DNA of 64,000 nucleotides, taken from contig CAVYEW010000003.1 in assembly GCA_963767645.1 (NCBI GenBank), forward strand, positions 124,001-188,000, given 5' to 3'. The notes under the pieces were generated by a model that was not told the origin of the DNA, searched no databases, and saw only the letters and a list, made by a program, of their open reading frames with translations. Below are positions 24,814 to 33,341 of the stretch, piece by piece. The stretch comes from DATFDN01 sp963767645. Lineage in GTDB: Bacteria > Pseudomonadota > Alphaproteobacteria > Acetobacterales > Acetobacteraceae. The translations under genes and the position numbers were made by a program. Each line of letters begins with the position of its first letter. Position 1 is the stretch's first letter.

Positions 24814-25593
24814 ATGCCGGACCATAATTACTGTCGTGTCGAGGATGACGGCCGCGTGCGCATCGTCACCTTGAACCGGCCGGAGGTCATGAACGCGCTG
24901 CACAGCGACGCGCACCAGGAGTTGGAGCGTGTGTGGGACGAGTTCGCCGCGCGCGAGGATCTGTGGGTGGGGATCGTCACCGGCGCCGGGCCGCGCGCCT
25001 TCTCGGCCGGCAATGATCTTAAGGTGCAGGCCGCCGGGCGGCGCGGACCGCCGGCGCGCACCGGCTTCGCCGGCCTGACCTTGCGCTTCGACCTCGACAA
25101 GCCGCTGATCGCGGCGGTGAACGGGGTGGCCATGGGCGGCGGGTTCGAGATCGCGCTCGCCTGCGACATCATCGTGGCCGCCGAGAACGCCGTCTTCGCG
25201 CTTCCCGAGCCGCGCGTCGGCCTGATTGCCGGTGCGGGCGGCGTGCATCGGCTGCCTCGGATGATCCCGCAGAAGCAGGCGCTGGGCATGATCCTGAGCG
25301 GCCGGCGCGTCCCGGCCCGCGAGGGCAAGGAATTGGGCTTCGTCAACGAGGTGGTGCCGGAAGGCCACGCGCTGGAGGCGGCCCGGCGCTGGGCCGCCCT
25401 GATCCTCGAATGCTCGCCCAAGGCGGTGCGCGCCTCCAAGCAAGCGGTATATCGCGGAATGACCGAGCCGACGCTCGAGCAGGCGATCCGCACACTCTAT
25501 CCGGCGCAGAAGGAGAATCTGGAAAGCGAAGACTACGTCGAGGGGCCGCGCGCATTCGCGGAAAAACGCAAGCCGGAGTGGCGGAATAGGTAG
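24814..25593 (+). CDS. Enoyl-CoA hydratase/isomerase family protein (second copy)
   Basis: A 259-residue crotonase-family protein, distinct from the one at 1581. Oxyanion-hole segments are AFSAGNDLK (62-70) and VAMGGGFEIALACD (105-118). Glu112 and the Glu in LPEPRVGLIAGAGG (Glu132) occupy the two catalytic positions, so hydratase chemistry is possible. The C-terminus EGPRAFAEKRKPEW is typical of carnitinyl-CoA dehydratase-like and related members. The ATG at 24814 lies 9 bases after an AAGGGGGG sequence. The liv-type transporter operon follows on the same strand after a repeat, and a role in the catabolism of its substrate is possible. Confidence 0.9.
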   Translation: MPDHNYCRVEDDGRVRIVTLNRPEVMNALHSDAHQELERVWDEFAAREDLWVGIVTGAGPRAFSAGNDLKVQAAGRRGPPARTGFAGLTLRFDLDKPLIAAVNGVAMGGGFEIALACDIIVAAENAVFALPEPRVGLIAGAGGVHRLPRMIPQKQALGMILSGRRVPAREGKELGFVNEVVPEGHALEAARRWAALILECSPKAVRASKQAVYRGMTEPTLEQAIRTLYPAQKENLESEDYVEGPRAFAEKRKPEWRNR

Positions 25594-25630
25594 GGAGCGC
25601 GGCTATGGCTTGCCGCACCTGCGCCGGCCG

Positions 25631-25717
25631 ACCCCTCCCCCCGGCCCCCTCCCGCAAGGGGAGGGGGAGTCGCGTTTGCTGTCCCCCTCCCCTCGCGGGA
25701 GGGGTTAGGGGAGGGGT
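25631..25717. repeat. Paired GC-rich palindrome between echA-like gene and liv operon
   Basis: Arms ACCCCTCCCCCCGGCCCCCT (25631 onward) with its hairpin CCCGCAAGGGG, and GTCCCCCTCCCCTCGCGGGA (25681 onward) ending GGGGAGGGG at 25717. The element ends 8 bases before the livH ATG and so occupies the operon leader. Confidence 0.7.
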
Positions 25718-25725
25718 TTCCTAGG

Positions 25726-26399
25726 ATGGACCTCTCCTTCGACCTGCTCGGCAATGCGCTGGTCTCCGGCCTGCTGCTGGGCGGGTTCTATGCCGCGGTC
25801 ACGATCGGGGTGTCGATCTCCTTTGGCATGCTCGACATCGTCAACATCGCCCATCCCGCCTTCATCGTCCTCGGGTCCTACGGTGCGTGGCTGCTCAACG
25901 ACCGTTGGGGGATCGACCCCATCCTCGCCAGCCTGCATTTCGGCGTCATCGAACTGCCGCTGCGCCTGCTGGTCCCCTGCCTCGTGTCGCTGTTCCTGAT
26001 CGCGCTGATGCAGACGCTCCTCTCGCGCAGCTTCATCGGCCGCGCGGTGCAGGCGGTGGCGCAGGACGCGCTCGCCCTGCGGCTGATGGCGGCCGATCCG
26101 GTGCGGATCAAGCGCATCGCCTTCGGCCTGTCGATCGCCACCGCCTCGGTCGCCGGCGCGGTCCCATCATCCAGCCGGTCGAGCCCTCGGTGGCGCGCGA
26201 CTATATCGGGCGGGTCTTCGCGATCTGCGTGCTCGGCGGCCTCGGCAGCTTCGCCGGCACCGTGGTCGCGGCGATAGCGCTGGGCCTTATCGAGAGCCTG
26301 ACGGCGACGTTCTACGGCCCCTCCTGGGCGCCGGCGGTCGCCTTCGGCTTCCTGCTGGCGACGCTCGCGATCCGCCCTTCCGGCCTGTTCGGACGCTGA
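25726..26399 (+). pseudogene. Branched-chain-type ABC permease, livH-like; internal deletion plus frameshift
   Basis: The N-terminal piece reads LVSGLLLGGFYAAVTIGVSI and SFGMLDIVNIAHPAFIVLG, the hallmark of LivH-type permeases. It then jumps at about 25935 from DPILASLHF to GVIELPLRLLVPC. Homologues have about 70-75 more residues here (two or three membrane helices), so an in-frame deletion is inferred. At 26161-26165 the frame shifts by one base: AGA|VPSS in frame 1 should continue as PIIQPVEPSVARDYIGRVFA, which is in the third frame and runs to the stop at 26397. Together the pieces give only about 224 codons against a usual 290-340. The TGATG overlap with livM is intact. This looks like a broken gene in an otherwise intact operon. 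Confidence 0.75.
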
Positions 26400-27376
26400 T
26401 GCGCGGCGCGGCCTTCCTTGCCTGCGCGGCCCTCTGCGGTGCCGCCTGCTACGCGGCGGCGCTCGGCATCGGCAATGCCTACGTGTTCTTCGCCGGCTAC
26501 GTGGTGCTGCAATACATCGTGCTGGCGACGGCGTGGAACATGCTGGGCGGCTACACGGGATACGTGAACTTCGGCACTGCCGGCTTCTTCGCGCTCGGCG
26601 CCTATACGACCGTCGCGCTGGTCAAGCTCTGGGCGTTGCCGATCCCGGTGCTGATCCTGTGCGGCGGCGCCGTCTCCGCCGTGGTCGGGCTGGGCATGGG
26701 CTATCTCACCTTGCGGCTGCGCGGCGCGTTCTTCTCCATCGCCACCTTGGCGATGGCGGTGGTGCTGCAGATGCTGATCGTGAACTGGGAGTTCGTCGGC
26801 GGCTCGGGGGGCGCCTATATCGTGCGCCCAGCCAAGGCGCCGCTGCTCGGCATCGATTACGTCCAATACCTGTTCCTGCTGATGCTCGCGCTCGCCGTCC
26901 TGTCGGTGGCGGCTGCGCGCTGGCTCGAGCGCTCGCGGCTGGGGCGCGGCTTCGCCGCCATCCGCGACGACGAGCTTGCGGCCGAGGCCTCGGGGGTTCC
27001 CACCCTGCGCCTCAAGCTGTTCGCCACCGCGCTGTCGGGCGGGCTGATGGGCATGGCCGGGGCGCCGCTGCCGTTCTACGTCACCTTCCTCGATCCGGCT
27101 TCGGCGTTCAGCCTCGGCTACGCGGTGAACAGCATCGCCATGCCGCTGATCGGCGGTACGGCGAGCTGGCCGGAGCCGATGATCGGCGCGATCCTGTTGG
27201 GGACGCTCCAGCAGGTGGCGACGGTCACGATCTCCTCGGCGCTGAACCTGCTGATCGTGGGCGTCCTGTTGGTGGGATTCGTGGTGGTCGCGCCGAACGG
27301 GCTGATGGGACTGGCCGGCGTGCGTAGCCCGGCACGGACGCGCCGGCGCTGGCTGATGGGATGGTTGCGGCCGTGA
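26399..27376 (+). CDS. livM: Branched-chain-type ABC transporter permease, LivM-like
   Basis: A 325-residue permease with about nine to ten hydrophobic helices. Diagnostic segments are LATAWNMLGGYTGYVNFGTA near 42, TLRLRGAFFSIATLAM near 102, RGFAAIRDDELAAEASGVPT near 182 (the cytoplasmic coupling loop) and SIAMPLIGGTASWPEPMIGA near 243. The start overlaps the stop of the livH remnant (TGATG), and livG overlaps its 3' end, so the operon structure is preserved. With livH broken, the complex may not function, or it may use another permease. Ligand unknown; these carriers take amino acids, urea-like amides or aromatic acids. Confidence 0.9.
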   Translation: MRGAAFLACAALCGAACYAAALGIGNAYVFFAGYVVLQYIVLATAWNMLGGYTGYVNFGTAGFFALGAYTTVALVKLWALPIPVLILCGGAVSAVVGLGMGYLTLRLRGAFFSIATLAMAVVLQMLIVNWEFVGGSGGAYIVRPAKAPLLGIDYVQYLFLLMLALAVLSVAAARWLERSRLGRGFAAIRDDELAAEASGVPTLRLKLFATALSGGLMGMAGAPLPFYVTFLDPASAFSLGYAVNSIAMPLIGGTASWPEPMIGAILLGTLQQVATVTISSALNLLIVGVLLVGFVVVAPNGLMGLAGVRSPARTRRRWLMGWLRP

Positions 27377-28095
27377 CTGCACTGCTCGACGTGGCCGGGC
27401 TCAGCAAGCGGTTCGGCGGCTTTGTGGCGCTGAACGCGATCGACCTCTCGATTGTGTCCGGCGATCGGGTCGGGCTGATCGGCCCCAACGGATCCGGCAA
27501 GAGCACGCTGGTCAACTGCCTGTCGGGCACGCTGCGCCATGACACGGGCAGCGTGCGCTTCGCGGGCCATCGGCTCGACGGGATGGCGGCGCACCGGCGC
27601 ACGCGGCTCGGCCTCGCGCGCAGCTTCCAGTTGCCGCGCCCGTTCGCGACCATGACGGTCGCCGACAACCTGCGGATTCCGATCGAGTACGCGCTGCGCG
27701 AGCATGTGGGCGCCGAGGCGATCAGCGCCCGCTGCCGGGCCTTGCTGCAGTCGGTCGGGCTGGAGGCCAAGGCGGCGCAGCTTCCAGCCGATCTGACGCA
27801 GATCGAGATGCGCAAGCTGGAACTGGCGCGGGCGATGGCGGCGGAACCGAAGCTGCTGATTGCCGACGAGGCGATGGCCGGTCTGTCGCACAACGAGGTG
27901 GACGACGTACTGGGGCTGCTGCTGCGGCTGAACGCGGCGGGGGTCACGGTCATCATGATCGAGCACATCATGCGCGCGGTGATGGGATTCTCGCAGCGGC
28001 TGGTGGTGCTGGTCGCCGGCCGCAAGATCGCCGACGGCGATCCCGCCGCGGTGATCCGCGACCCCGAGGTGGAGCGCGCCTACCTTGGCGAGTAG
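27373..28095 (+). CDS. livG: Branched-chain-type ABC transporter ATP-binding protein, LivG-like
   Basis: About 240 residues. Walker A is GPNGSGKST, the Q-loop region is RSFQLPRPFATMTV and Walker B is LLIADEAMAGLS with the catalytic Glu. The usual LSYGQ(R) signature is replaced by LTQIEMRKLELARAMA, so the C-loop is atypical and may reduce activity, although LivG-type proteins do vary here. The GTG at 27373 overlaps the livM stop by 4 bases; an ATG at 27361 gives four more residues and is also possible. HDL-type H-loop is in MIEHIMRAV. Confidence 0.9.
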   Translation: MTALLDVAGLSKRFGGFVALNAIDLSIVSGDRVGLIGPNGSGKSTLVNCLSGTLRHDTGSVRFAGHRLDGMAAHRRTRLGLARSFQLPRPFATMTVADNLRIPIEYALREHVGAEAISARCRALLQSVGLEAKAAQLPADLTQIEMRKLELARAMAAEPKLLIADEAMAGLSHNEVDDVLGLLLRLNAAGVTVIMIEHIMRAVMGFSQRLVVLVAGRKIADGDPAAVIRDPEVERAYLGE

Positions 28096-28816
28096 CCTGA
28101 GCATCGAGCATGTCAGCGGCGGCTACGGGGCAGTGCGCGTGCTCGACGATGTCTCGATCACGGTTGCGGCCGGCGAGACGGTGGCGCTGCTCGGCACCAA
28201 TGGCAACGGCAAGTCCACGCTTATCAAATGCGTGATGGGCATGGTGCGCCCGTCCACCGGGCGCGTGTTCGCCGAGATCGACGGCGAGCGGCATGACCTC
28301 ACCTCGCTCTCGACCGAGGCGATCGTCGATCGCGGCATCGCGCTGGTCCCGGAGGGACGACGCCTGTTTCCCCGTCTGAACGTGACCGAGAACCTGCTGA
28401 TGGGCGCATTCCGCCCGGCGGCGCGCGGGGCGATCGCGCGGAACCTGGAGTTCTGCTACGAGACCTTCCCGCGTCTGAAGGAGCGCCGCCGCCAGCTCGC
28501 CGGCTCGATGAGCGGGGGCGAGCAGCAGATACTGGCGCTCGGCCGCGCGCTGATGTCGAGCCCGCGCATGCTGCTGATCGACGAGCCCTCGGTCGGACTG
28601 GCGCCGGTGCTGGTGAAGCGCACGATCGACAAGATCAAGGAGCTGAAGGAGGGCTACGAACTCACGGTGCTCATGGCCGAGCAGAACTTCACCCAGGCGA
28701 TCCGCATCGCCGACCGGGGCTATGTGATCGTGCATGGGCGCATCGAGTTCGCCGGCAACTCGGCGGCGGAGCTGAACGACAACGAGCTGATCCGCAGATT
28801 CTATCTGGGAGTTTGA
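28085..28816 (+). CDS. livF: Branched-chain-type ABC transporter ATP-binding protein, LivF-like
   Basis: A 243-residue ATPase. Walker A is GTNGNGKST, the Q-loop region is VPEGRRLFPRLNVTENLL, the signature is SGGEQQILALGRALM and Walker B is LLIDEPSVGLAP, all normal. The C-terminus NDNELIRRFYLGV is typical of LivF. The start codon is TTG at 28085, overlapping the end of livG; no better start exists nearby. It closes the operon and is convergent with the aldehyde dehydrogenase gene (14-base gap). Confidence 0.9.
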   Translation: MASSLSIEHVSGGYGAVRVLDDVSITVAAGETVALLGTNGNGKSTLIKCVMGMVRPSTGRVFAEIDGERHDLTSLSTEAIVDRGIALVPEGRRLFPRLNVTENLLMGAFRPAARGAIARNLEFCYETFPRLKERRRQLAGSMSGGEQQILALGRALMSSPRMLLIDEPSVGLAPVLVKRTIDKIKELKEGYELTVLMAEQNFTQAIRIADRGYVIVHGRIEFAGNSAAELNDNELIRRFYLGV

Positions 28817-28830
28817 GCCCGTGCCCGTCC

Positions 28831-30324
28831 TTATCGGCCGGTCGGCATCACGAACTGCGCCCCCGGCCGCCCGGCAGTCGGCCAGCGCTGGGTGATCGCC
28901 TTGTAGCGGGTGTAGAAGCGCACGCCCTCCGGGCCATAGATATGATGGTCGCCGAACAGCGAGCTTTTCCAGCCGCCGAAGCTGTGGAACGCCATCGGGA
29001 CCGGGATCGGAATGTTCACGCCGACCATGCCGATCTGCACGTTCTCCGCGAAGTCGCGCGCCGCCCCGCCGTTCGCGGTATAGATAGAGACGCCGTTGCC
29101 GAACGGGTGCTCGTTGACCAGTCGCAGCGCCGCGCCGAGATCCGGGGCGCGCACCACGTCGAGCACCGGGCCGAATATCTCCTCCTGGTAGATGCGCATT
29201 CCAGGCTGCACGCGATCGAACAGGCTGCCGCCCAGGAAGAAGCCGTTCTCGTAGCCCTGCAGCCTGAGCCCGCGTCCATCGACGACCAGGTCCGCCCCCT
29301 CGCGCGTCCCGGCATCGATATATCCCGCCACCTTTTCACGATGCTCGTGCGTCACCAGAGGCCCCATCTCCGCCTCGGGGTCGGTGCCCGGCCCGACCTT
29401 GAGGGCGCGGATGCGCGGCTCCAGCCGCTCGACCAGCCGGTCGCCCGCCCCGCCGACGGCGACCGCGACGGAGACCGCCATGCAGCGCTCGCCCGCCGCA
29501 CCATAAGCCGAGCCCATCAGCGCGTCGGCGGCGTCGTCGAGATCGGCGTCGGGCATCACCACCAGATGGTTCTTTGCCCCGCCCAGGGCCTGCACGCGCT
29601 TGCCCTGCTCGCTGCCGGCGCGGTGGATCAGCCTGGCGATCGGCGTGGAGCCGACGAAGCTGATGGCGCTGATCCCCGGATGGGCGATGATCGCCTCCAC
29701 CGCCTCCCGCGCGCCCTGCACCACGCTGAACACGCCCTCGGGCAGCCCCGCCTCGGCGAGCAGCTCGGCGAGCAGCAGGGACGCCGAGGGATCCTTCTCC
29801 GACGGCTTCAGGATGAAGCAGTTGCCCGCGGCGAGCGCCACCGGGATCATCCACAGCGGCACCATCAAAGGAAAGTTGAACGGCGTGATGCCGGCAACGA
29901 CGCCGAGCGGCTGGCGCACCGACCAAGCATCCACGCCGCTCGCCACCTGATCGGTGAACTCGCCCTTCAGCAGGTGCGGCATGCCGCAGGCGAACTCCAC
30001 CACTTCCAGCCCGCGCTGCACCTCGCCATCGGCGTCCGACAGCACCTTGCCATGCTCGGCGGTGATCGCCGCCGACAGCTTGGCGCGGTCGCGCTCCAGC
30101 AGGTCGCGCAGACGGAACATCACCCGCGCGCGCCGCAGCGGCGGCGTGGCGGACCACGCGGGAAAGGCCTTGGCCGCCGCGGCGACCGCCTGATCTACCT
30201 CGGCGGCGGAGGCGAGCGCGACCTTGGCCGCCACCTCGCCGGAGGCCGGGTTGAACACTTCGCCAAAACGTCCGCTGCCGCCGGCGACCATGCGGCCAGC
30301 GATGAAGTGCCCGATCTCGCGCAT
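28831..30324 (-). CDS. mmsA: CoA-acylating methylmalonate-semialdehyde dehydrogenase
   Basis: A 497-residue aldehyde dehydrogenase of the MmsA type, oxidising malonate or methylmalonate semialdehyde to acetyl- or propionyl-CoA in valine, beta-alanine or inositol catabolism. It has VVAGITPFNFPLMVPLWMIP, the coenzyme-binding SFVGSTPIARLIHRAG, the catalytic Cys in GAAGERCMAVSVAV (about residue 287) and the C-terminal SFGGWKSSLFGDHHIYG typical of the CoA-dependent subfamily. ATG 30324 follows GGAGGACACGCGAG. The frame stays open upstream to 30402 but has no better start. Divergent from the EAL gene with an inverted repeat between. Confidence 0.93.
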   Translation of the reverse strand: MREIGHFIAGRMVAGGSGRFGEVFNPASGEVAAKVALASAAEVDQAVAAAAKAFPAWSATPPLRRARVMFRLRDLLERDRAKLSAAITAEHGKVLSDADGEVQRGLEVVEFACGMPHLLKGEFTDQVASGVDAWSVRQPLGVVAGITPFNFPLMVPLWMIPVALAAGNCFILKPSEKDPSASLLLAELLAEAGLPEGVFSVVQGAREAVEAIIAHPGISAISFVGSTPIARLIHRAGSEQGKRVQALGGAKNHLVVMPDADLDDAADALMGSAYGAAGERCMAVSVAVAVGGAGDRLVERLEPRIRALKVGPGTDPEAEMGPLVTHEHREKVAGYIDAGTREGADLVVDGRGLRLQGYENGFFLGGSLFDRVQPGMRIYQEEIFGPVLDVVRAPDLGAALRLVNEHPFGNGVSIYTANGGAARDFAENVQIGMVGVNIPIPVPMAFHSFGGWKSSLFGDHHIYGPEGVRFYTRYKAITQRWPTAGRPGAQFVMPTGR

Positions 30325-30416
30325 CTCGCGTGTCCTCCAATCCTCAAGCCAGGCCGGCGGGGTTCGGCATCTTTTCGTAGCCCATTGAGCGCTGCCGGTC
30401 ATCTGGGGTTGCGTGA

Positions 30417-30473
30417 TTGAGAAAACCGGGTGAAATTACCGTCAAGGTTGTTCTGGGCAACCGGTTCTCTCAA
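30417..30473. promoter_or_regulatory. Inverted repeat in divergent promoter region
   Basis: TTGAGAAAACCGG (30417-30429) is mirrored by CCGGTTCTCTCAA (30461-30473), 12 of 13 positions matching, with 31 bases between. It lies between the divergent mmsA and EAL genes, 93 bases upstream of mmsA and 32 upstream of the EAL ATG. The arms could be a two-site operator (about 44 bases centre to centre, near four helical turns) or a large hairpin. Confidence 0.4.
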
Positions 30474-30505
30474 TTTCGGATATTCTCTCTCAAATCGTCA
30501 CACGC

Positions 30506-32215
30506 ATGAATGATCTTTGGATGTACCAGGCATTGTCGCGCGTGCTGAACTGCCGCTATCGGCAGAAGATCATGCTGGTGGCCTTCGTCGGCACGCACGT
30601 CCCGCTGCTTGCGCTGATCGGTTATTTTTTTCGGCTCGATGCGATCGGCCTGCGGGCGTCGGTGCAGGTGCTGGGAGTGGCGCTCCTGGCCACGCTCACC
30701 GGCACCGCCCTGGCGCTGTTCGCGCTCGACCATCTGCTGCGGCCAATCATCAAGACCTCGCGCGGGTTGCGCGCCTACGCCACCGGCCGAACTTTGCCCG
30801 TCCTGCCAACGCACTATACCGACGAAGCGGGCACGCTTATGGCGGACGCGGTGTACACACTGGGCAAGCTGGACGCGACGCTGGCCGAACTGGCGAGCTT
30901 CGACCAGGTGACGGGCTTGCCCAACCGCGAGAAACTGTTGCGCGACCTTGGCATGTTCCTGTCGCACGCCAATGCAAGCTCCGCGTTATGCGTGCTCGCT
31001 TTGCGCAACTATGAAACCGTGGCATCGGCCTTCGGCCAGCAGACGAGTGATATGCTGGTCCGCAGGTTTGCGCGCGCGCTTGAGCGGATCCTGGGCGCTG
31101 GCGTGCCAGTGGCGCGACTGGCGGCCAACCAGTTCGCCTTCCGGCTCGACACCGCCGACCCGGACGCGGTGGCGGCACGGACCGGCAGGATTCTTCCGGA
31201 GCTGCAGCGCGAGATCAGCGTGGGCGGGCTACACCTGCTGCCGCAGCTGAGCTGCGGCATATCCCTCTACCCGGAGGATGCGACGGACGCCGTCGGTCTC
31301 GTCAACACCGCGCTCAGTGCCGCCGCGACCGCCACCTCCAGCGTGGATGCCGCGCCGGTCTTCTTCTCGCCGGCGTGCCGTGAGGCCGTGCGCCGGCGGT
31401 TGTCGCTGGAGCGGGAGCTGCACCGGGCGCTGGAGCGGGAGCAATTCGTCCTGCATTTCCAGCCGGTGATGGATCTGCGCACCGGTCGGATCGTATCGGC
31501 CGAAGCACTGATCCGCTGGCAGCACCCCGAGCGCGGCATGCTCCCGCCGAGCCAGTTCCTGCCGATCGCCGAGGACAGCGGATTGACCGAGCCGCTCGAA
31601 CGCTGGGTGTTGCGGACCGCCTCGCGCCAGCTGCGCGACTGGTCAGTGCTCGGCTTCGACGAGATCAGGCTCGCGGTGAACTTCTCGGCCGGCGAGCTTC
31701 ATGGGCAGAACACGGTGGCGCTGATCGACCGCACGCTCGCCGCCGACCAGGTCGATCCGCGGCACCTGGAGATCGAAGTGACCGAGACCGTGGCCATGAC
31801 CGACCAGGCGCGCACCCGCGACGTGTTCGATCAGCTGCGCCGGATGGGAATCGGCATCACGATCGACGATTTCGGCACCGGATACTCGAACCTCAGCTAC
31901 CTGCTCGATCTGCCGTTCGACAAGCTGAAGATTGCCCGCGAGTTTGTCAGTGGTATCGATGTCGCCGGCAACAGCCGGGCCATCTGCCGGGCCTTGATCG
32001 AGCTCGCGCACGGTCTGGGCATCGGCGTGGTCGCCGAGGGCACCGAGACCTTGGCCGAGGTCCGGACCATGCACGCGATGGGCTGCTATCTTTTCCAGGG
32101 CTTCCACTTCGCCCGGCCGATGCGGGCGGCCGACTTCGCCCATCTCCTGCGGAAGCAGCACCAGGGCCACCCTACATACCGCGCTGCTTCGTCCGAGCGT
32201 CCCCTCGCGCACTGA
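30506..32215 (+). CDS. Membrane GGDEF-EAL protein, probable c-di-GMP phosphodiesterase
   Basis: A 569-residue signalling protein. Two N-terminal helices (about 20-42 and 50-72) are followed by a HAMP-like linker, a GGDEF-like domain (140-290) and an EAL domain (310-560). In the GGDEF domain the active motif is replaced by ARLAANQFAF, so it should not make c-di-GMP. The EAL domain keeps AEALIRWQHPE, EIEVTETVAM, IDDFGTGYSNLSYL with the metal Asp pair, DKLKIAREF and VAEGTET, and QGFHFARP, so hydrolysis of c-di-GMP is likely. ATG 30506. Transcribed alone, divergent from mmsA. Confidence 0.92.
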   Translation: MNDLWMYQALSRVLNCRYRQKIMLVAFVGTHVPLLALIGYFFRLDAIGLRASVQVLGVALLATLTGTALALFALDHLLRPIIKTSRGLRAYATGRTLPVLPTHYTDEAGTLMADAVYTLGKLDATLAELASFDQVTGLPNREKLLRDLGMFLSHANASSALCVLALRNYETVASAFGQQTSDMLVRRFARALERILGAGVPVARLAANQFAFRLDTADPDAVAARTGRILPELQREISVGGLHLLPQLSCGISLYPEDATDAVGLVNTALSAAATATSSVDAAPVFFSPACREAVRRRLSLERELHRALEREQFVLHFQPVMDLRTGRIVSAEALIRWQHPERGMLPPSQFLPIAEDSGLTEPLERWVLRTASRQLRDWSVLGFDEIRLAVNFSAGELHGQNTVALIDRTLAADQVDPRHLEIEVTETVAMTDQARTRDVFDQLRRMGIGITIDDFGTGYSNLSYLLDLPFDKLKIAREFVSGIDVAGNSRAICRALIELAHGLGIGVVAEGTETLAEVRTMHAMGCYLFQGFHFARPMRAADFAHLLRKQHQGHPTYRAASSERPLAH

Positions 32216-32305
32216 CAAGCCGCTTTCAGAATGCTTGCGGCAGGTCCCGGGCGCCTGTAACTGCATCGCGCGCGGCAAGGGGTCGCGGCGGAAGGAGAGA
32301 GCGAG

Positions 32306-33337
32306 ATGGGTTACAGGGTCGCGGTCGTCGGCGCCACCGGGGCGGTCGGGCGCGAGATGCTGAAAACCCTGGCCGAGCGCCGCTTCCCGGCCGACGAAGT
32401 GGCCGCCGTCGCCTCCGGCCGGTCGGCCGGGGCCGAGGTCTCGTTCGGCGAGACGCGGGTGCTGAGGGTGAGAGCGCTGGACAGCTTCGATTTCCACGGC
32501 TGGGACATCGCCCTGTTCAGCCCCGGCGCCGCGGTCTCCGCGATCCACGCCCCCCGCGCGGCGGCGTCCGGCTGCGTGGTGATCGACAACACCAGCCACT
32601 TCCGGATGGAGCCTGACGTGCCGCTGGTGGTTCCGGAGGTCAACCCACAGTCTTTGAAGAAATTTTCCCGGCGGAACATCATCGCCAACCCGAATTGCAG
32701 CACCATCCAGATGGTGGTCGCGCTGAAGCCGCTGCACGACCGGTTCCGGGTGAAGCGGGTGGTGGTGGCGACGTATCAATCGGTCTCCGGCGGCGGCAAG
32801 GAGGCGATGGACGAGCTGTTCGGCCATACCAAGGCGGTGTTCGTCCACGAGACGAGCCCGCCCGAGCAGTTCACCAAGGAGATCGCCTTCAACTGCATCC
32901 CCCATATCGACAAGTTCATGGAGGACGGGTCGACCAAGGAGGAATGGAAGATGGCGGTCGAGACCCGGAAGATCCTCGACCCCGACATCGCTGTCCATGC
33001 TACCTGCGTGCGTGTCCCGGTGTTCATCGGCCATGGCGAGGCGGTTAATGCCGAGTTCGAGCAGCCGGTGACGGTGGCCGAGGCGCGCGCCGCGCTGCGC
33101 GAGGCGCCAGGGGTGGAGGTGGTCGACCAGCGCGAGGACGGCGGCTACGTCACGCCGATCGAGGCGGCCGGCGAGGATGCGGTCTATGTCAGCCGCATTC
33201 GCAAGGACCCCACGGCGGAGCACGGCTTGTCCTTCTGGTGCGTGTCCGACAATCTTCGCAAGGGCGCGGCGCTGAACGCGGTGCAGATCGCCGAGACGCT
33301 GATCGCGCAAGGGATGCTGGCCAGGCAGGCCGCCTGA
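32306..33337 (+). CDS. asd: Aspartate-semialdehyde dehydrogenase
   Basis: A 343-residue enzyme forming aspartate semialdehyde from aspartyl phosphate in the lysine, methionine, threonine and peptidoglycan-DAP pathways. N-terminal nucleotide fold is VAVVGATGAVGREMLKTL; active-site Cys is in NPNCSTIQMV near 131; ATYQSVSGGGKEAMDEL and the catalytic His region RVPVFIGHGEAVNAEF follow. ATG 32306 has GGAAGGAGAGAG upstream. An acyl-CoA dehydrogenase-like gene starts 4 bases after the stop. Confidence 0.97.
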   Translation: MGYRVAVVGATGAVGREMLKTLAERRFPADEVAAVASGRSAGAEVSFGETRVLRVRALDSFDFHGWDIALFSPGAAVSAIHAPRAAASGCVVIDNTSHFRMEPDVPLVVPEVNPQSLKKFSRRNIIANPNCSTIQMVVALKPLHDRFRVKRVVVATYQSVSGGGKEAMDELFGHTKAVFVHETSPPEQFTKEIAFNCIPHIDKFMEDGSTKEEWKMAVETRKILDPDIAVHATCVRVPVFIGHGEAVNAEFEQPVTVAEARAALREAPGVEVVDQREDGGYVTPIEAAGEDAVYVSRIRKDPTAEHGLSFWCVSDNLRKGAALNAVQIAETLIAQGMLARQAA

Positions 33338-33341
33338 GCCC

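Noticed and set aside
29336..30340. 334-codon minus-strand frame within the mmsA gene
   Set aside because: Arg- and Gly-rich out-of-frame translation of mmsA with no family pattern.
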